Shown one piece after another: positions 35,466 to 45,079 of a stretch of 64,000 nt of DNA. The stretch is taken from NCBI RefSeq assembly GCF_040833965.1, contig NZ_CP162142.1, positions 3,454,001-3,518,000 on the forward strand, given 5' to 3'. Made by a program: the position numbers and the translations under genes. This stretch comes from Leptospira sp. WS39.C2. GTDB taxonomy: Bacteria > Spirochaetota > Leptospiria > Leptospirales > Leptospiraceae. The notes beneath the pieces were generated by a model. It was not told the origin of the DNA and made no database searches. It worked only from the letters and a program-made list of their open reading frames with translations. Each line of letters starts with the position of its first letter. Position 1 is the stretch's first letter.

Positions 35466-36638
35466 ATGTCTAAAATATTATTCATCACACCAAGATTTTT
35501 GCAAAACGCGTCCGGTGGTGCAGAAAAGTTGGCTGTGGACTATGTAAATATTTTATCCGAATCACATGATGTAACTATATGTACTTCAACAGCAAAAAAC
35601 TACGTTACTTGGAAAAACGAATTTAAACCTGGATACTACACAGAAAATTCTTATACAATCATACGATTTCCTGTGAAAAAACAGCGTAACATTGAATATA
35701 TGAATCAAATATTGAATCAATGTTTGGCAGAGGGTGATAAAGTTTCAACGAAAGACCAGCTGGATTTTTTGACAGAACAAGGACCCTTTTGTCCAGAATT
35801 GATAGATTATGTGAGTCAAAACCAATCACAGTTTGATTTAATCATTTTGATTGGATATTTATATTATCCAGTAGTGATGAGTATCCCACTACTCAAAAAA
35901 CCTTTTGTCATTGTTCCCACTTTCCATGATGAACCACCCTTTCGATTGCCTATTTATAGACAAACATACTTAAATCATTATAATTATAGTTTTAATGCAC
36001 CTGAAGAACTTCAAGTTTATGAATCTTATACCAAAAATAAAGCAAAACGATATTTTTTAATTGGAACTTTCGTTGAAGACACATTTCAAACAGAATCAAC
36101 ATTTCAAAAATTTGATTCAAAACAATTATTAACAATAGGACGAATTGAACCAGCAAAAGGATACCCAGAACTTTTCCATAATTTTACTGATTGGAAAAAA
36201 ATCAGGAACCGTACCGATGTTATGCTAAAATGTTTGGGTTCAGTGTTTTCGATGGACGTATCAAAAATAAAAGATATTTCATTTTCTGGATTTGTGTCAG
36301 AAGAAGAAAAAATTTCCGAAATTCAAAAATCTTATCTATTATTAAATCCTTCTGCTTATGAAAGTTTTTCAATTTCCATCATGGAATCTTGGCTCCAAAA
36401 AAAACCTGTTTTAGTAAATGGTAAATCTACAGTAATGAAAGGTCATTGTATAAGAAGCCAAGGTGGTTTGTATTATTCTGATAGAGTTTCTTTCCAACGT
36501 ATGTTGGACTACTTATTAGAAAACGAAGGCATAACAAAACAAATGGGTGAAAATGGAAGAAAGTACGTGATCGCCAATTTCTCAAAAGAAGTAATTAAAA
36601 TAAAACTCAATCAAATGATCAGTAAACTACTCGATTGA
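35466..36638 (+). CDS. Glycosyltransferase, GT4-like
   Basis: A 390-aa GT-B enzyme: ASGGAEKLAVDYV at the acceptor end, TIGRIEPAKGYPELFHNF, GFVSEEEK, and LNPSAYESFSISIMESW for the nucleotide-sugar site. It differs more from the other two than they do from each other. It is last in the group, and its final 20 bases overlap the convergent inositol monophosphatase gene. The sugar is unknown; the locus suggests a surface polysaccharide or modification of a glycoconjugate. Confidence 0.85.
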   Translation: MSKILFITPRFLQNASGGAEKLAVDYVNILSESHDVTICTSTAKNYVTWKNEFKPGYYTENSYTIIRFPVKKQRNIEYMNQILNQCLAEGDKVSTKDQLDFLTEQGPFCPELIDYVSQNQSQFDLIILIGYLYYPVVMSIPLLKKPFVIVPTFHDEPPFRLPIYRQTYLNHYNYSFNAPEELQVYESYTKNKAKRYFLIGTFVEDTFQTESTFQKFDSKQLLTIGRIEPAKGYPELFHNFTDWKKIRNRTDVMLKCLGSVFSMDVSKIKDISFSGFVSEEEKISEIQKSYLLLNPSAYESFSISIMESWLQKKPVLVNGKSTVMKGHCIRSQGGLYYSDRVSFQRMLDYLLENEGITKQMGENGRKYVIANFSKEVIKIKLNQMISKLLD

Positions 36639-37434
36639 TTTGTCCTTCAAATTCCCCAAGTAAATATTCATGTACATGTCCATTACTAGCAAGTAAACTT
36701 GGAATCATAATCGAAAAATCGTTTCCATCCATCGATGTTAACTTTCCTTTCGCTTCCATTACAATAAGTCCAGCAGCAGCCATATCCCAAGGTTTTAAAC
36801 CCAATTCGTAATAACCTTCAAATTTTCCTTCCGCTAACCAACATAAGTCTAAAGTAGCTGCACCTGTCCTACGGATTCCTCGTGATTTTTGTAAAATAGA
36901 TTTATAATATTGCATAAGGGTATCCAAAGATAAATTTCTATCGTATGGGAAACCAGTGACAAATAAAGAATCTTTCATTGATTTAGTTTGAGAAACTTGG
37001 ATTTGTTTTTTTTCTCGGAATGCTCCCTGTCCTTTGATTGCATGATAATAGGTATTGAGTTCAGGAAAAAAAACCATACCGATCACGGGGGCCATAGTTT
37101 CTGTTTCCACAACTCCAACCGAAACACCATACAACGGTAACCCATGTGTATAATTTGTGGTCCCATCTAGTGGATCAATCACCCAAGTAAATCCGGAATT
37201 TCCTTCAATCGCTTCACGTTCTTCTGATAAAATTCCATCCGAAGGGAAATTTTTCTGGATTTCCTCTATGATCATCGTCTCAGCTTTTAAATCTGCTTCC
37301 GTGACTAAGTTGTATAAACTTTTTTCATCTACTTTTAAATTAGACTCCTTGTGTTTTTGCACAAGGAAGTCGGCAACATTAGGTAAAAAATTTAAAAAAT
37401 GATAAGACCGATCATGTAATTCAGATAACATCAA
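36619..37434 (-). CDS. Inositol monophosphatase family protein (SuhB-like)
   Basis: A 271-aa phosphatase with the family's metal sites: SEER in the first Glu region, WVIDPLDGTTNYTHG (DPxDGT) and WDMAAAGLIVMEAKG (WDxAAG). It hydrolyses inositol-1-phosphate or a related phosphate such as 3'-phosphoadenosine derivatives. The start codon overlaps the DUF4870-like gene by 4 bases, placing it third in the TelA operon. Its end overlaps the convergent glycosyltransferase gene by 20 bp. Confidence 0.88.
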   Translation of the reverse strand: MMLSELHDRSYHFLNFLPNVADFLVQKHKESNLKVDEKSLYNLVTEADLKAETMIIEEIQKNFPSDGILSEEREAIEGNSGFTWVIDPLDGTTNYTHGLPLYGVSVGVVETETMAPVIGMVFFPELNTYYHAIKGQGAFREKKQIQVSQTKSMKDSLFVTGFPYDRNLSLDTLMQYYKSILQKSRGIRRTGAATLDLCWLAEGKFEGYYELGLKPWDMAAAGLIVMEAKGKLTSMDGNDFSIMIPSLLASNGHVHEYLLGEFEGQINRVVY

Positions 37435-38300
37435 TAACCACCAAATTCGATGTTTTTTTTCATCGCGGTGATCTCAACATCTAAATTTAGGGTTTCATCA
37501 GCTTTTAATTTGTTTCGAACTTGTTCTGTGGTTTTGATGACTTCACTTAACAAAGAATTGAGTTCTGATTTTCTTTTTTCGGCTTCAGGTGTATTCGCAT
37601 TTTGATTCACCCGGATGTATTGGCTTAGAATTTTTGATACAGTCTCTGGGAAATAATTTAGGAATTGTTTTGCTTTTCTGTAAGATAGAGGATCTTCTGC
37701 TAGTTTCACTCTTAGATCGGAAAGGGAATGTAAATATTCATTACATAGACCTTGTATATTTGTATCTGTTAGTGATTTTGCATCTTTTTCAGTGGATAAT
37801 CGAAATGAATCTAATTTTTCCATCTGAGTTTTATAATCCGAAAATTCTACTTTATCTTCAAATTTTTTCTTCAATTCATTCCAATTTTCTTTTGTTTGGT
37901 GGGAAGAAAATAGTAACGGAAAAAAACTAAAAGGATAATGGTGCGGTTTTCCAATTGTTGTTCTATAAATTGCAATTCCAAGAAAAACTACGTGTAAAAA
38001 AGCCATAAAAACGTAGGAAAATACAAGTAAAACTCGATCTTCACCAAATTTTGTACCAAATCCAAAGTATCCAAGAGACAAAAGAGCCTGTAGATACATT
38101 GCCTCTAATGATTGTTTGGCGGAATAGGATGATTTACTTCGAGATAACCACATCACGAATGGATATACCATCGCACCTAAAGACGAAAAATAAAATGGGA
38201 ATGGCAATAATGCCATCGGATATGTCAGTAAAGTAGAAATATGGGCACGCCTAGCCCATTTTTTTTCTTCTTGGTTCTGTTCCAATTGTACATCAGTCAT
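37431..38300 (-). CDS. DUF4870-like membrane protein with cytoplasmic coiled tail
   Basis: A 289-aa protein: about three hydrophobic segments in residues 18-130 (AHISTLLTYPMALLPFPF, AKQSLEAMYLQALL) resembling the DUF4870 membrane unit, then a long charged helical part with possible coiled coil to the C-terminus. Function unknown. It starts directly after the TelA-like gene and overlaps the inositol monophosphatase gene, so the three genes are coupled. Confidence 0.7.
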   Translation of the reverse strand: MTDVQLEQNQEEKKWARRAHISTLLTYPMALLPFPFYFSSLGAMVYPFVMWLSRSKSSYSAKQSLEAMYLQALLSLGYFGFGTKFGEDRVLLVFSYVFMAFLHVVFLGIAIYRTTIGKPHHYPFSFFPLLFSSHQTKENWNELKKKFEDKVEFSDYKTQMEKLDSFRLSTEKDAKSLTDTNIQGLCNEYLHSLSDLRVKLAEDPLSYRKAKQFLNYFPETVSKILSQYIRVNQNANTPEAEKRKSELNSLLSEVIKTTEQVRNKLKADETLNLDVEITAMKKNIEFGGY

Positions 38301-39371
38301 TTATTTTGATTCCAAAAGTTTTTGTTTGATATCAGATTCGATTTTAATCATTTCTTGTTCTGCCAGTTTACGTTTTTGACGACCGTCTTCCTGGATTTTT
38401 AAGGTTTCGGTAATCGTTTCGATCAATTGTTGGTTCACATTTTTGAGTGTTTCAATTTCAATGATTCCTTTTTCCGATTCTTTTGCAATCTCAACTGTCC
38501 CTGACTTTAACATCTCAGCATTTTTTTGAATTAAATCATTTGTGGTTTTTGAAACTTGTTTTTGTGCTTCCAATGCTTTTCGTTGGCGCATCAATCCAAG
38601 AGCGATGACAATTTGATTTTTCCAAAGAGGGATTGTGTTTAATATCGAACTTTGGATTTTTTCAACTAACACTTGGTTTCCACTTTGGATCAAACGAATC
38701 TGGGGTCCTGTTTGTAGAGAGAGGATTCGCGTGAGTTTTAGATCATGAATCTTCTTTTCAAAACGATCCACCATTTGTACCATATCTTGGTATTGTTGTG
38801 ATGCTAATGTATCACCTTGGGCTTTTGCCTTTTCTAACATTTCAGGAAGGATTTTATCACGTAGGTCTTGGATCTTTTTGTCTCCAGCCGCGATATAAAT
38901 TTGAATTTCCTTGAAATATTCTAAATTTTTCTCGTATAACGCCTGCAATAGAGTTATGTCTTTTGTCAGATTCGTCCTTGCTGAATGCAGTTCATCAACG
39001 ATCTTTCCAATCTGCGATTCTAAATCCTCAAACTTTGCTAAAAATTTTCTAGAGGCATCAAATAATCCTCCAATCAAAGGAATCTTTGACAGTGTGCTAC
39101 CTTCTCCAGCAAAACTATCCATATCCAAATCTTTGATTTTGAATAATAATTGGTTTAAAAGTTCTCCCGCATAACCAGAATCCTTTGTTTTAATTTCAGA
39201 TAAAACTTTATCTGCAAAATCGGATACTTTCGATTGGGCAGCTGATCCATAAGAAACTATGTCATTTGGATTATTGAGTTTGATCTGTCCGGTGAGTTCT
39301 TCAACTTTTTGAATGTCTTCTTTGGTCAGTTGTAGTTCCGGGTCATTTGTTTTGAGTTCCAGCGAGTCCAT
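38301..39371 (-). CDS. TelA-family toxic anion resistance protein
   Basis: A 356-aa, almost wholly helical protein of the TelA (KlaA) family, named from tellurite resistance, whose role is general envelope-stress tolerance. Markers are GGLFDASRKFLAKFEDLESQI, NLEYFKEIQIYIAAGD and a C-terminal coiled tail rich in Lys, Glu and Gln. I start at ATG 39371, which has AAGGA upstream; the 41 extra residues of a longer reading look non-coding. The next gene begins at once, forming an operon with the DUF4870-like and inositol monophosphatase genes. Confidence 0.85.
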   Translation of the reverse strand: MDSLELKTNDPELQLTKEDIQKVEELTGQIKLNNPNDIVSYGSAAQSKVSDFADKVLSEIKTKDSGYAGELLNQLLFKIKDLDMDSFAGEGSTLSKIPLIGGLFDASRKFLAKFEDLESQIGKIVDELHSARTNLTKDITLLQALYEKNLEYFKEIQIYIAAGDKKIQDLRDKILPEMLEKAKAQGDTLASQQYQDMVQMVDRFEKKIHDLKLTRILSLQTGPQIRLIQSGNQVLVEKIQSSILNTIPLWKNQIVIALGLMRQRKALEAQKQVSKTTNDLIQKNAEMLKSGTVEIAKESEKGIIEIETLKNVNQQLIETITETLKIQEDGRQKRKLAEQEMIKIESDIKQKLLESK

Positions 39372-39560
39372 ACGTTTTGATCCTTTGTCGTTTCTCCCAA
39401 AGATAGAATCGTTTTTTCCATTGGAATCAAGCAGAAAAATACTTCGTGCAAAAACATGAACTAGGAAATTTATTTCTCCAATTTTGTGATCCAAAACTAC
39501 AGTTTGGTGACAATTTAATTGCGTAGATTGTTAAACTCTGATACATTCCCTGAGAAAAAT

Positions 39561-40178
39561 ATGCTAAATACTAATTTGAATTTACCAAACTTCCTCCCAC
39601 ACATTCTGACTGTTGATGTTTGCACTTTAGGAAACTGCCTATTAAACCAAACAGAAGTCCGAAACTTACTGAATCAAATCAGATGCCGAAACCATCTGCA
39701 TTATTTGATCATCAAATTCTTGGTGTGTACTGGTTTGTCCTTACCTGAAATCATCCATTTAAAAATTGCCGATTTTAATTCCGAAATGAATCGATTTCAT
39801 TTAAAGAACGGTGGTCGTCTCAGAAGGCGAAACATTTTCCTAGAACCTAACTTTGCCATCGAACTGTATCGTTATTCCTGCGAGTTTGCACCCAGTGATT
39901 ATTTATTCCCGGGTAGAGATGGAGTCTTACGAACTCGAACCATACAAAAAATTCTTAAAAATGCAGGCCGACTCATTGCAAAAGAAATCCATATTCCATT
40001 TTTAAGGGATGTCATTGCCCTCGATTTGTACCAAAGAGGATTCCCTGTTTGGGAAATCCAAGAATTTTTGGGTCATAGCACGCCTAGATCGACACGGCAG
40101 CGGATTATGTTGCATATTCCGGAGGCAGAACATAAAGACCCTCGACTTTTTACGAGAAACAGAAACCAAGCAGCGTAA
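39561..40178 (+). CDS. Tyrosine recombinase-like protein lacking its catalytic residues
   Basis: The 205-aa protein (ATG 39561) has the XerC/D catalytic-domain layout: TGLSLPEIIHLKIADF, LFPGRDG, PFLRDVIALDLYQRGFPVWEIQEFLGHST. The first Arg of the usual TGLRxxE box is replaced by Ser, the His of HxLRH by Pro, and no Tyr follows the LGHS motif, so the nucleophile is absent. It cannot be an active recombinase by the standard mechanism; a DNA-binding role is possible. Start by ATG is chosen over TTG 39519. Only 55 bp separate it from the STAS gene. Confidence 0.75.
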   Translation: MLNTNLNLPNFLPHILTVDVCTLGNCLLNQTEVRNLLNQIRCRNHLHYLIIKFLVCTGLSLPEIIHLKIADFNSEMNRFHLKNGGRLRRRNIFLEPNFAIELYRYSCEFAPSDYLFPGRDGVLRTRTIQKILKNAGRLIAKEIHIPFLRDVIALDLYQRGFPVWEIQEFLGHSTPRSTRQRIMLHIPEAEHKDPRLFTRNRNQAA

Positions 40179-40233
40179 AAATTTCTTGAACCTTTGGTGT
40201 TTTCAAAGATTCTAGTCACCAAGTAGGCGCGCT

Positions 40234-40572
40234 TTGGAAATAAAAACCAAAAAAATCGGAAAGCACACACTCGTTCACCTCAATGGTCGTTTAGACATCA
40301 CTCATTCAGATGAGGTTGAGGCAAAATTAGCCGATGACGTGCAAAACGGAGATGGTGACATCATCATCAACCTTGAGCTTATATCGTATATCTCCTCTTC
40401 TGGGATCCGTATCTTTGTTGGTATGGTACGAGAACTCGACAAACAAGGAAGAAAACTCAAACTCTGTTGCATCACACCACCTGTAAAAAAGGTTTTTGAT
40501 GTTGTAGAACTTTTGGATTTGTTTGAAGTTTTCGAAACGGAACAAGAAGCCGTTAACTCTCTCTCAAAGTAG
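40234..40572 (+). CDS. STAS-domain anti-sigma factor antagonist
   Basis: A 112-aa STAS protein of the SpoIIAA/RsbV type: LNGRLDITHSDEVEAKL, then INLELISYISSSGIRIF with the phosphorylatable Ser cluster, and VKKVFDVVELLDLF. The phosphorylation state would decide binding to an anti-sigma kinase; phosphatases of the SpoIIE type in this window could act on such a protein, though no pairing is shown. TTG 40234 is the start. Confidence 0.88.
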   Translation: MEIKTKKIGKHTLVHLNGRLDITHSDEVEAKLADDVQNGDGDIIINLELISYISSSGIRIFVGMVRELDKQGRKLKLCCITPPVKKVFDVVELLDLFEVFETEQEAVNSLSK

Positions 40573-40579
40573 AACGAAC

Positions 40580-42013
40580 GTGGCTTATGCCTCGTTTTTT
40601 TTCATCTCACTTCTCTACACCTTCCAAGTTGCGGTCAACTTAGGAGTATTTCCTGTTGTTTGGCCAGATGAAGTGTTGTTCTATTCACCAGCCATCTCAT
40701 TTGCAAACACAGGACATTTAAAAACAGATGTCCTAAGTGGCCTAATACCAGGAATGGAATCCAAAACCTTATGGATGCCACCTGTTTATTTAATGTTTTC
40801 AGGATTCACTTTAAGTATTTTTCCTGATTCACTCATAACACTTCGCATAGCTAATGTTTGTATCGTTTATATAACTGCTTATGTTTTTTATCGCTTACTC
40901 AAAAGATTTTCAATATCAGAAGTAGCGGCGCAAATGGCATTTGCTTGCGTACTATGGGAACCACTTGCATTTCGATTCGGCACAGTAGCAAGGATGGAAG
41001 CTCTCACAGCTTTTTTATTTATTCTAAGTTTACTATTCGCAACAAACAAAAAGGATGCGTATTGGAATCCGTTATTCGCCGGAATTTTCTTATCCTTGTC
41101 TGCATTATCACATCCAATTGGTGCTTCTTTTGGACTCATTACTCTATACCTCGTATACTCGAACTTTGGAACTAAAAAAATCATCTGGTTTTTGTTAGGA
41201 GGTATAATTCCAATTTTAGTTTGGGTTGTTTACATTCATCCCAACTGGGACTGGTTCCAAATCCAATTTGGTGCACAACTTACAAGAAAACAAAATCTTC
41301 TCAAAACGTTTACAATTATCGATAAGGTCAGAATTTTTACATTTGGATTTGGATTTCCAAAAATTCGTTTGGTTATAATATCTCTTCAGTTGATTGTGTT
41401 ATCTTTTTTGACTTATAAACAATTTCAAAATAATGGTAAGATCCAAAAAACCTGGTTATTATTTTGGGTTTGGATATTGTCTGTATTTGCTGCATTATAC
41501 ACTTCTTCCGAAGGTTGGTATGTTTATCATAGTTTGTTCCCATTATCATTTGGTATGGCATTATTATTCCAAGAAAAAACCATTGCCAACAAACTACCGT
41601 ATGTCGGTATAATTGTCTCAATCTTTGCTATGATATCGATGTCAAATATTCATTGGTATAAAACAAATTCTAGTGAAGTCCAAATTTCTCATTTCCAACA
41701 TTTAGAAAGAAGTTTGAGCAAATCAAAAGCTGTTTACCTTCAAAGTTTACCTGACCCATATTTTTACCTCAAAACCAATCGTCCTGATTTAGATATTTTA
41801 GAATTTATTCCAGGTGAATTAGAACTTCCTTCGGCTACCTACCTGAAAACAATTCATTCAAGAGATAGTTTTGTTTTTTATGATGAGACATTGATCAATG
41901 ATACAATAAAAGAGTATCTTAAAAGTGGGAAATGGATCAGAGAAGAATGGGAAATTCCCGTTCCTCCGAATCATTGGTTACATTACAAAACAATTGTTTA
42001 TACAAAAAAATGA
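40580..42013 (+). CDS. GT39-like polytopic glycosyltransferase
   Basis: A 477-aa membrane protein with about ten hydrophobic segments and the acceptor-site Asp-Glu in WPDEVLFYSPAI, the typical place for dolichyl/undecaprenyl-phosphate mannosyltransferase-like (GT39/ArnT) enzymes. The soluble C-terminal part is periplasmic. Probably transfers a sugar from a polyprenyl carrier. I start at GTG 40580 (VAYASFFF) beyond the STAS stop; the longer reading at 40523 overlaps STAS. The SGNH gene overlaps its stop as ATGA. Confidence 0.8.
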   Translation: MAYASFFFISLLYTFQVAVNLGVFPVVWPDEVLFYSPAISFANTGHLKTDVLSGLIPGMESKTLWMPPVYLMFSGFTLSIFPDSLITLRIANVCIVYITAYVFYRLLKRFSISEVAAQMAFACVLWEPLAFRFGTVARMEALTAFLFILSLLFATNKKDAYWNPLFAGIFLSLSALSHPIGASFGLITLYLVYSNFGTKKIIWFLLGGIIPILVWVVYIHPNWDWFQIQFGAQLTRKQNLLKTFTIIDKVRIFTFGFGFPKIRLVIISLQLIVLSFLTYKQFQNNGKIQKTWLLFWVWILSVFAALYTSSEGWYVYHSLFPLSFGMALLFQEKTIANKLPYVGIIVSIFAMISMSNIHWYKTNSSEVQISHFQHLERSLSKSKAVYLQSLPDPYFYLKTNRPDLDILEFIPGELELPSATYLKTIHSRDSFVFYDETLINDTIKEYLKSGKWIREEWEIPVPPNHWLHYKTIVYTKK

Positions 42014-42654
42014 AAGTTTCCAAATTATCCAAATATTTGTTTTATTTTGGGTTTTTATTTTGTTTTCAGTGTTATCATTCAAACAAACCGTCAGAAGAAT
42101 TTTTAACAATATTAGGAGCCAACGTCTTGAATCGTAAAATCACCATTGTTGGAGATTCACTGGCACAATGGTCAGATGGGTTTGGATTAAGGCAAAAATT
42201 ACCGAGTGAATTTTCTGTCACAGATTTATCCGTTGCAGGATACTCAACAGAAGATTGGTTACAAAACAAAAATCGATTGAATGAAATTCCAACACAAATT
42301 TGGATCTTAGAATTAGGAACCAATGATGCAATGGTTTATGGAACGAATGGTTTTGAATCACGCACCCTTACATTAATTGATTTTTTACAAAACTCGCAAA
42401 ATTCATTCGTTTATCTTACGTTAATTCCACGAACCAATATGAACTCGATTCGGGAAACAATTCGATTGAACAACCTAACATTGCAACAAATCAAATCACT
42501 TAGAAAGAATGTAGATACCGTTGATGTGGAATCGATCTTCGAAACTTACCAAGGGGAAATCCCCCTATATCCAATCGCAGATCCAATCCACCCAAATCAA
42601 ATTGGTTATGAAATTATGGGTGAACTGTATCGAAAAAAAATTCTAGGAATTTAA
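42010..42654 (+). CDS. SGNH/GDSL-type hydrolase lipoprotein
   Basis: A 214-aa exported lipoprotein (lipobox near FCFQC) with a complete SGNH hydrolase signature: VGDSLAQW (block I Ser), ELGTND (block III) and [13 protein letters not shown] (block V Asp-His). Likely a periplasmic or surface esterase, for example removing acyl groups from sugars. The ATG overlaps the stop of the GT39-like gene as ATGA, which suggests joint action on a glycan. Its last 12 bases overlap the convergent coaX gene. Confidence 0.85.
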   Translation: MKVSKLSKYLFYFGFLFCFQCYHSNKPSEEFLTILGANVLNRKITIVGDSLAQWSDGFGLRQKLPSEFSVTDLSVAGYSTEDWLQNKNRLNEIPTQIWILELGTNDAMVYGTNGFESRTLTLIDFLQNSQNSFVYLTLIPRTNMNSIRETIRLNNLTLQQIKSLRKNVDTVDVESIFETYQGEIPLYPIADPIHPNQIGYEIMGELYRKKILGI

Positions 42655-43434
42655 ATCGGCTAAAATTTTTAATCCTTTCAGAGTCATCATTGGATCAATT
42701 TCATCAAACACCTGGTTATGCGAAGCATGAATGGTTGTCACAAGACCTCCTGTTCCCACGACTACATAATCACCAGGATGTTCTTCTTTAATCGCTCTTA
42801 CGATTTCCTTAAGTAAGCCAATCCAACCAAAGAAAAAACCAGCCTGAATCGATTCTACAGTTGATTCACCTAATACCCGAGATGGAGATCCAAATACGAT
42901 GGGAGGAAGTTGGGCTGTGTTTCTTGTTAATGCATCCATCGAAATTTTTAATCCAGGAGCAATCACACCACCAATGTATTCTGGTTTTTCGCTGATCACA
43001 CAAAATGTTGTAGCAGTACCCAAATCGACTAAAATCGCTTTTTTTCCAGGATAGGTTTTTGCACAATACGCGGCATTTACAAGTCGGTCTGCACCAATTT
43101 CAAATGGTCGTGGGTAACTGATCCCAAAATTTAAATTCATTTGGTAATGGACTCGGAGTGGATTTACATCAAACCAATCCTCTAACATCCTTTCTACGAT
43201 TGGATTGAGTGATGGTACAACACTTGAGTAAATTGCTTTTTTGACTCGGTCTGCTTTTACATTTTCTTGAGTTAAGAAACCTTTTAAAAACAATCCAAGT
43301 TCATCCGAAGTTCGATCACGTCGGGTAACAGTTCTTTTGTGGAAGTCGGGAGTGTCTTCACCTTCACGAAAAACTCCAAATACTGTATTTGTATTCCCAA
43401 CATCGATAACTAGTAATAGTGGTGATTCTGACAT
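42643..43434 (-). CDS. coaX: Type III pantothenate kinase
   Basis: First step of coenzyme A synthesis (pantothenate to 4'-phosphopantothenate). The ASKHA fold is shown by [37 protein letters not shown] and [15 protein letters not shown]. At 263 aa it has the normal length and its Asp residues are intact. It follows birA with no gap; birA-coaX pairs are common in other bacteria. Its end overlaps the SGNH hydrolase gene by 12 bp. Confidence 0.95.
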   Translation of the reverse strand: MSESPLLLVIDVGNTNTVFGVFREGEDTPDFHKRTVTRRDRTSDELGLFLKGFLTQENVKADRVKKAIYSSVVPSLNPIVERMLEDWFDVNPLRVHYQMNLNFGISYPRPFEIGADRLVNAAYCAKTYPGKKAILVDLGTATTFCVISEKPEYIGGVIAPGLKISMDALTRNTAQLPPIVFGSPSRVLGESTVESIQAGFFFGWIGLLKEIVRAIKEEHPGDYVVVGTGGLVTTIHASHNQVFDEIDPMMTLKGLKILADLNS

Positions 43435-44190
43435 TTAAATTATCCGAAATTTTGGTGAAGTGTCCATAAGTTCTATCTTTTGGCCATTTTCAGTCATAAT
43501 GAGAAGGAATCCTAATTCATCAATTCCCAAAACTCTTCCTCTTACGATTCTTTCATCCCATTCGGTCTCGATGACTTTGTTCGTTAATAAGGAGTGTGCT
43601 TCAATCCAAACTAAATCTTTTAAAACTTGGCTGGGATCAAGTAAGGTGATAATGGCTTGATTGATTTCAAGTACCAATTGGTTTACAAATCTTTCTAATT
43701 CTCCTTCTCCCAACGAAGTCTCACATAAAAAAGTTGCTTTATCTTTCAAATTATCTGGAACAATTTGTCCAAAAAAATTGAGACCAATTCCAATCACAAC
43801 ATCATACACCCCGTTGATGAATTCTGATTGTACTAAAACTCCTGCAATTTTTTTATCATTTTTATAAATATCATTTGGCCATTTGATCGTAGTGTCCGCC
43901 TCCCGTTCAGGGAAAAAAAGGAAAATTGTTTTTAGTAATGCAGACGAAATAAAAATTGAAAGTAATGGTAATGATATTTCAGCAGCTGAAATTCTGATTT
44001 TTGACGAAAAAATCAATGGATCTTCGCCTAACGATTGCCATGCATTTAGTCCACGGCCTTTCCCTTGAGTTTGTTCTTCTGCGATCACCCAAGATCCAAA
44101 TGGCAGCTCTGGGTTACGAATCCAATCGTTCGTGGAGTTAACAGAAGGTATTCTATGCCCGAGTTCAAGTTTTAATAAATGGAATTGCAT
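43435..44190 (-). CDS. birA: Biotin--[acetyl-CoA-carboxylase] ligase
   Basis: Attaches biotin to acetyl-CoA carboxylase. Catalytic-domain motifs are NSTNDWI, GKGRGLNAW (the GRGRxxR biotinyl-AMP loop, slightly altered), IKWPNDIY and KIAGVLVQSE, followed by IGIGLNFFGQ and a C-terminal SH3-like domain. There is no N-terminal helix-turn-helix, so it is the monofunctional ligase, not the repressor form. The start codon of coaX directly follows its stop. Confidence 0.93.
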   Translation of the reverse strand: MQFHLLKLELGHRIPSVNSTNDWIRNPELPFGSWVIAEEQTQGKGRGLNAWQSLGEDPLIFSSKIRISAAEISLPLLSIFISSALLKTIFLFFPEREADTTIKWPNDIYKNDKKIAGVLVQSEFINGVYDVVIGIGLNFFGQIVPDNLKDKATFLCETSLGEGELERFVNQLVLEINQAIITLLDPSQVLKDLVWIEAHSLLTNKVIETEWDERIVRGRVLGIDELGFLLIMTENGQKIELMDTSPKFRII

Positions 44191-44251
44191 TTGAGTCTAT
44201 TTCCTATATGATTCGGATTGACGAAACCAAAAAATAGAATAGGTTGTTGGT

Positions 44252-45067
44252 ATGAAATTATCGGGAAATACAATTTTGATCACTGGTTGTGGTATGGGCA
44301 TTGGCGCTCTCACTGCTGAACAATTGGCCAAAGAAGGGAATGATATCATTGGTGTTGATATCAATGCAAATCTATTAAAAGAAATCCAAATGAAGGTGGA
44401 GTCACTTGGAAGAAAATTTTACGGTTATGTTTGTGACCTCTCCAATGAAGAACAAATTCAGAATCTTATCAAAAAAATTAGAAAAAATAAACTAAGTTTT
44501 CAAATTTTGATCAATAATGCAGGGATTGCCCCTAGTGGTCCATTTGAAGGAAAAGATTTTTCTGTATGGAAAAAAGCCTTACAAATCAATATCAACGGAC
44601 CAATGAAATTAGTTTATGAATCCTTACCAATTTTAAGAGAACAAAAAGAAGCATGTATCATCAATTTAGCAAGTATTGCTGGTAAGTTTGGGACAGAAGG
44701 TACGGTTACCTATTCGGCAACAAAACATGCGATTGTTGGATTCTCTCAAGCATTAAAAATGGAATTATACGAAACACAAATAGGCGTTAGTTGGATATGC
44801 CCTTCTATGGCAAAAACTAGAATGATTGAAGGAGTTAAACCATCAATTTTTACTCCTGTCATTGATCCAGTCCAAGTTACAAAGGCAATTTGTAATGCAA
44901 TTCGCAAAAATTCTGGTGAGGTCCTAGTGCCTTCCTACCTTAGGGCTTCGATTGTGATCTTGCCAGCTTTATTCCCGAAATTTTCTCTCTGGCTTGCCGT
45001 GAAAACAAAAGCGTCAAAAGGTTGGTTACTTGCAAACAAGGGACTTGAGAAAAATATTCCCATTTAG
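44252..45067 (+). CDS. Short-chain dehydrogenase/reductase
   Basis: A 271-aa classical SDR: TGCGMGIGA, NNAGIAP, catalytic Ser in LASIAGKFG and YSATKHAI (YxxxK), plus a hydrophobic C-terminal stretch (VILPALFPKF) that may bind membrane. Substrate unknown; lipid or retinol-like alcohols are common for this type. It starts 62 bp from divergent birA, and metF begins 12 bp after its stop, suggesting co-transcription. Confidence 0.87.
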   Translation: MKLSGNTILITGCGMGIGALTAEQLAKEGNDIIGVDINANLLKEIQMKVESLGRKFYGYVCDLSNEEQIQNLIKKIRKNKLSFQILINNAGIAPSGPFEGKDFSVWKKALQININGPMKLVYESLPILREQKEACIINLASIAGKFGTEGTVTYSATKHAIVGFSQALKMELYETQIGVSWICPSMAKTRMIEGVKPSIFTPVIDPVQVTKAICNAIRKNSGEVLVPSYLRASIVILPALFPKFSLWLAVKTKASKGWLLANKGLEKNIPI

Positions 45068-45079
45068 AGGATAGGCATT

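Noticed and set aside
39372..39494. Longer TelA start
   Set aside because: The extra 41 residues do not look like TelA; ATG 39371 has AAGGA upstream.
39561..40178. Integrase as a sign of a genomic island
   Set aside because: No tRNA, attachment repeat, phage or transposase genes nearby, and the catalytic residues are absent.
44191..44251. Promoter with TTGACG before the SDR gene
   Set aside because: The -35-like hexamer has no convincing -10 at proper spacing; promoter calls by eye in AT-rich DNA are unreliable.
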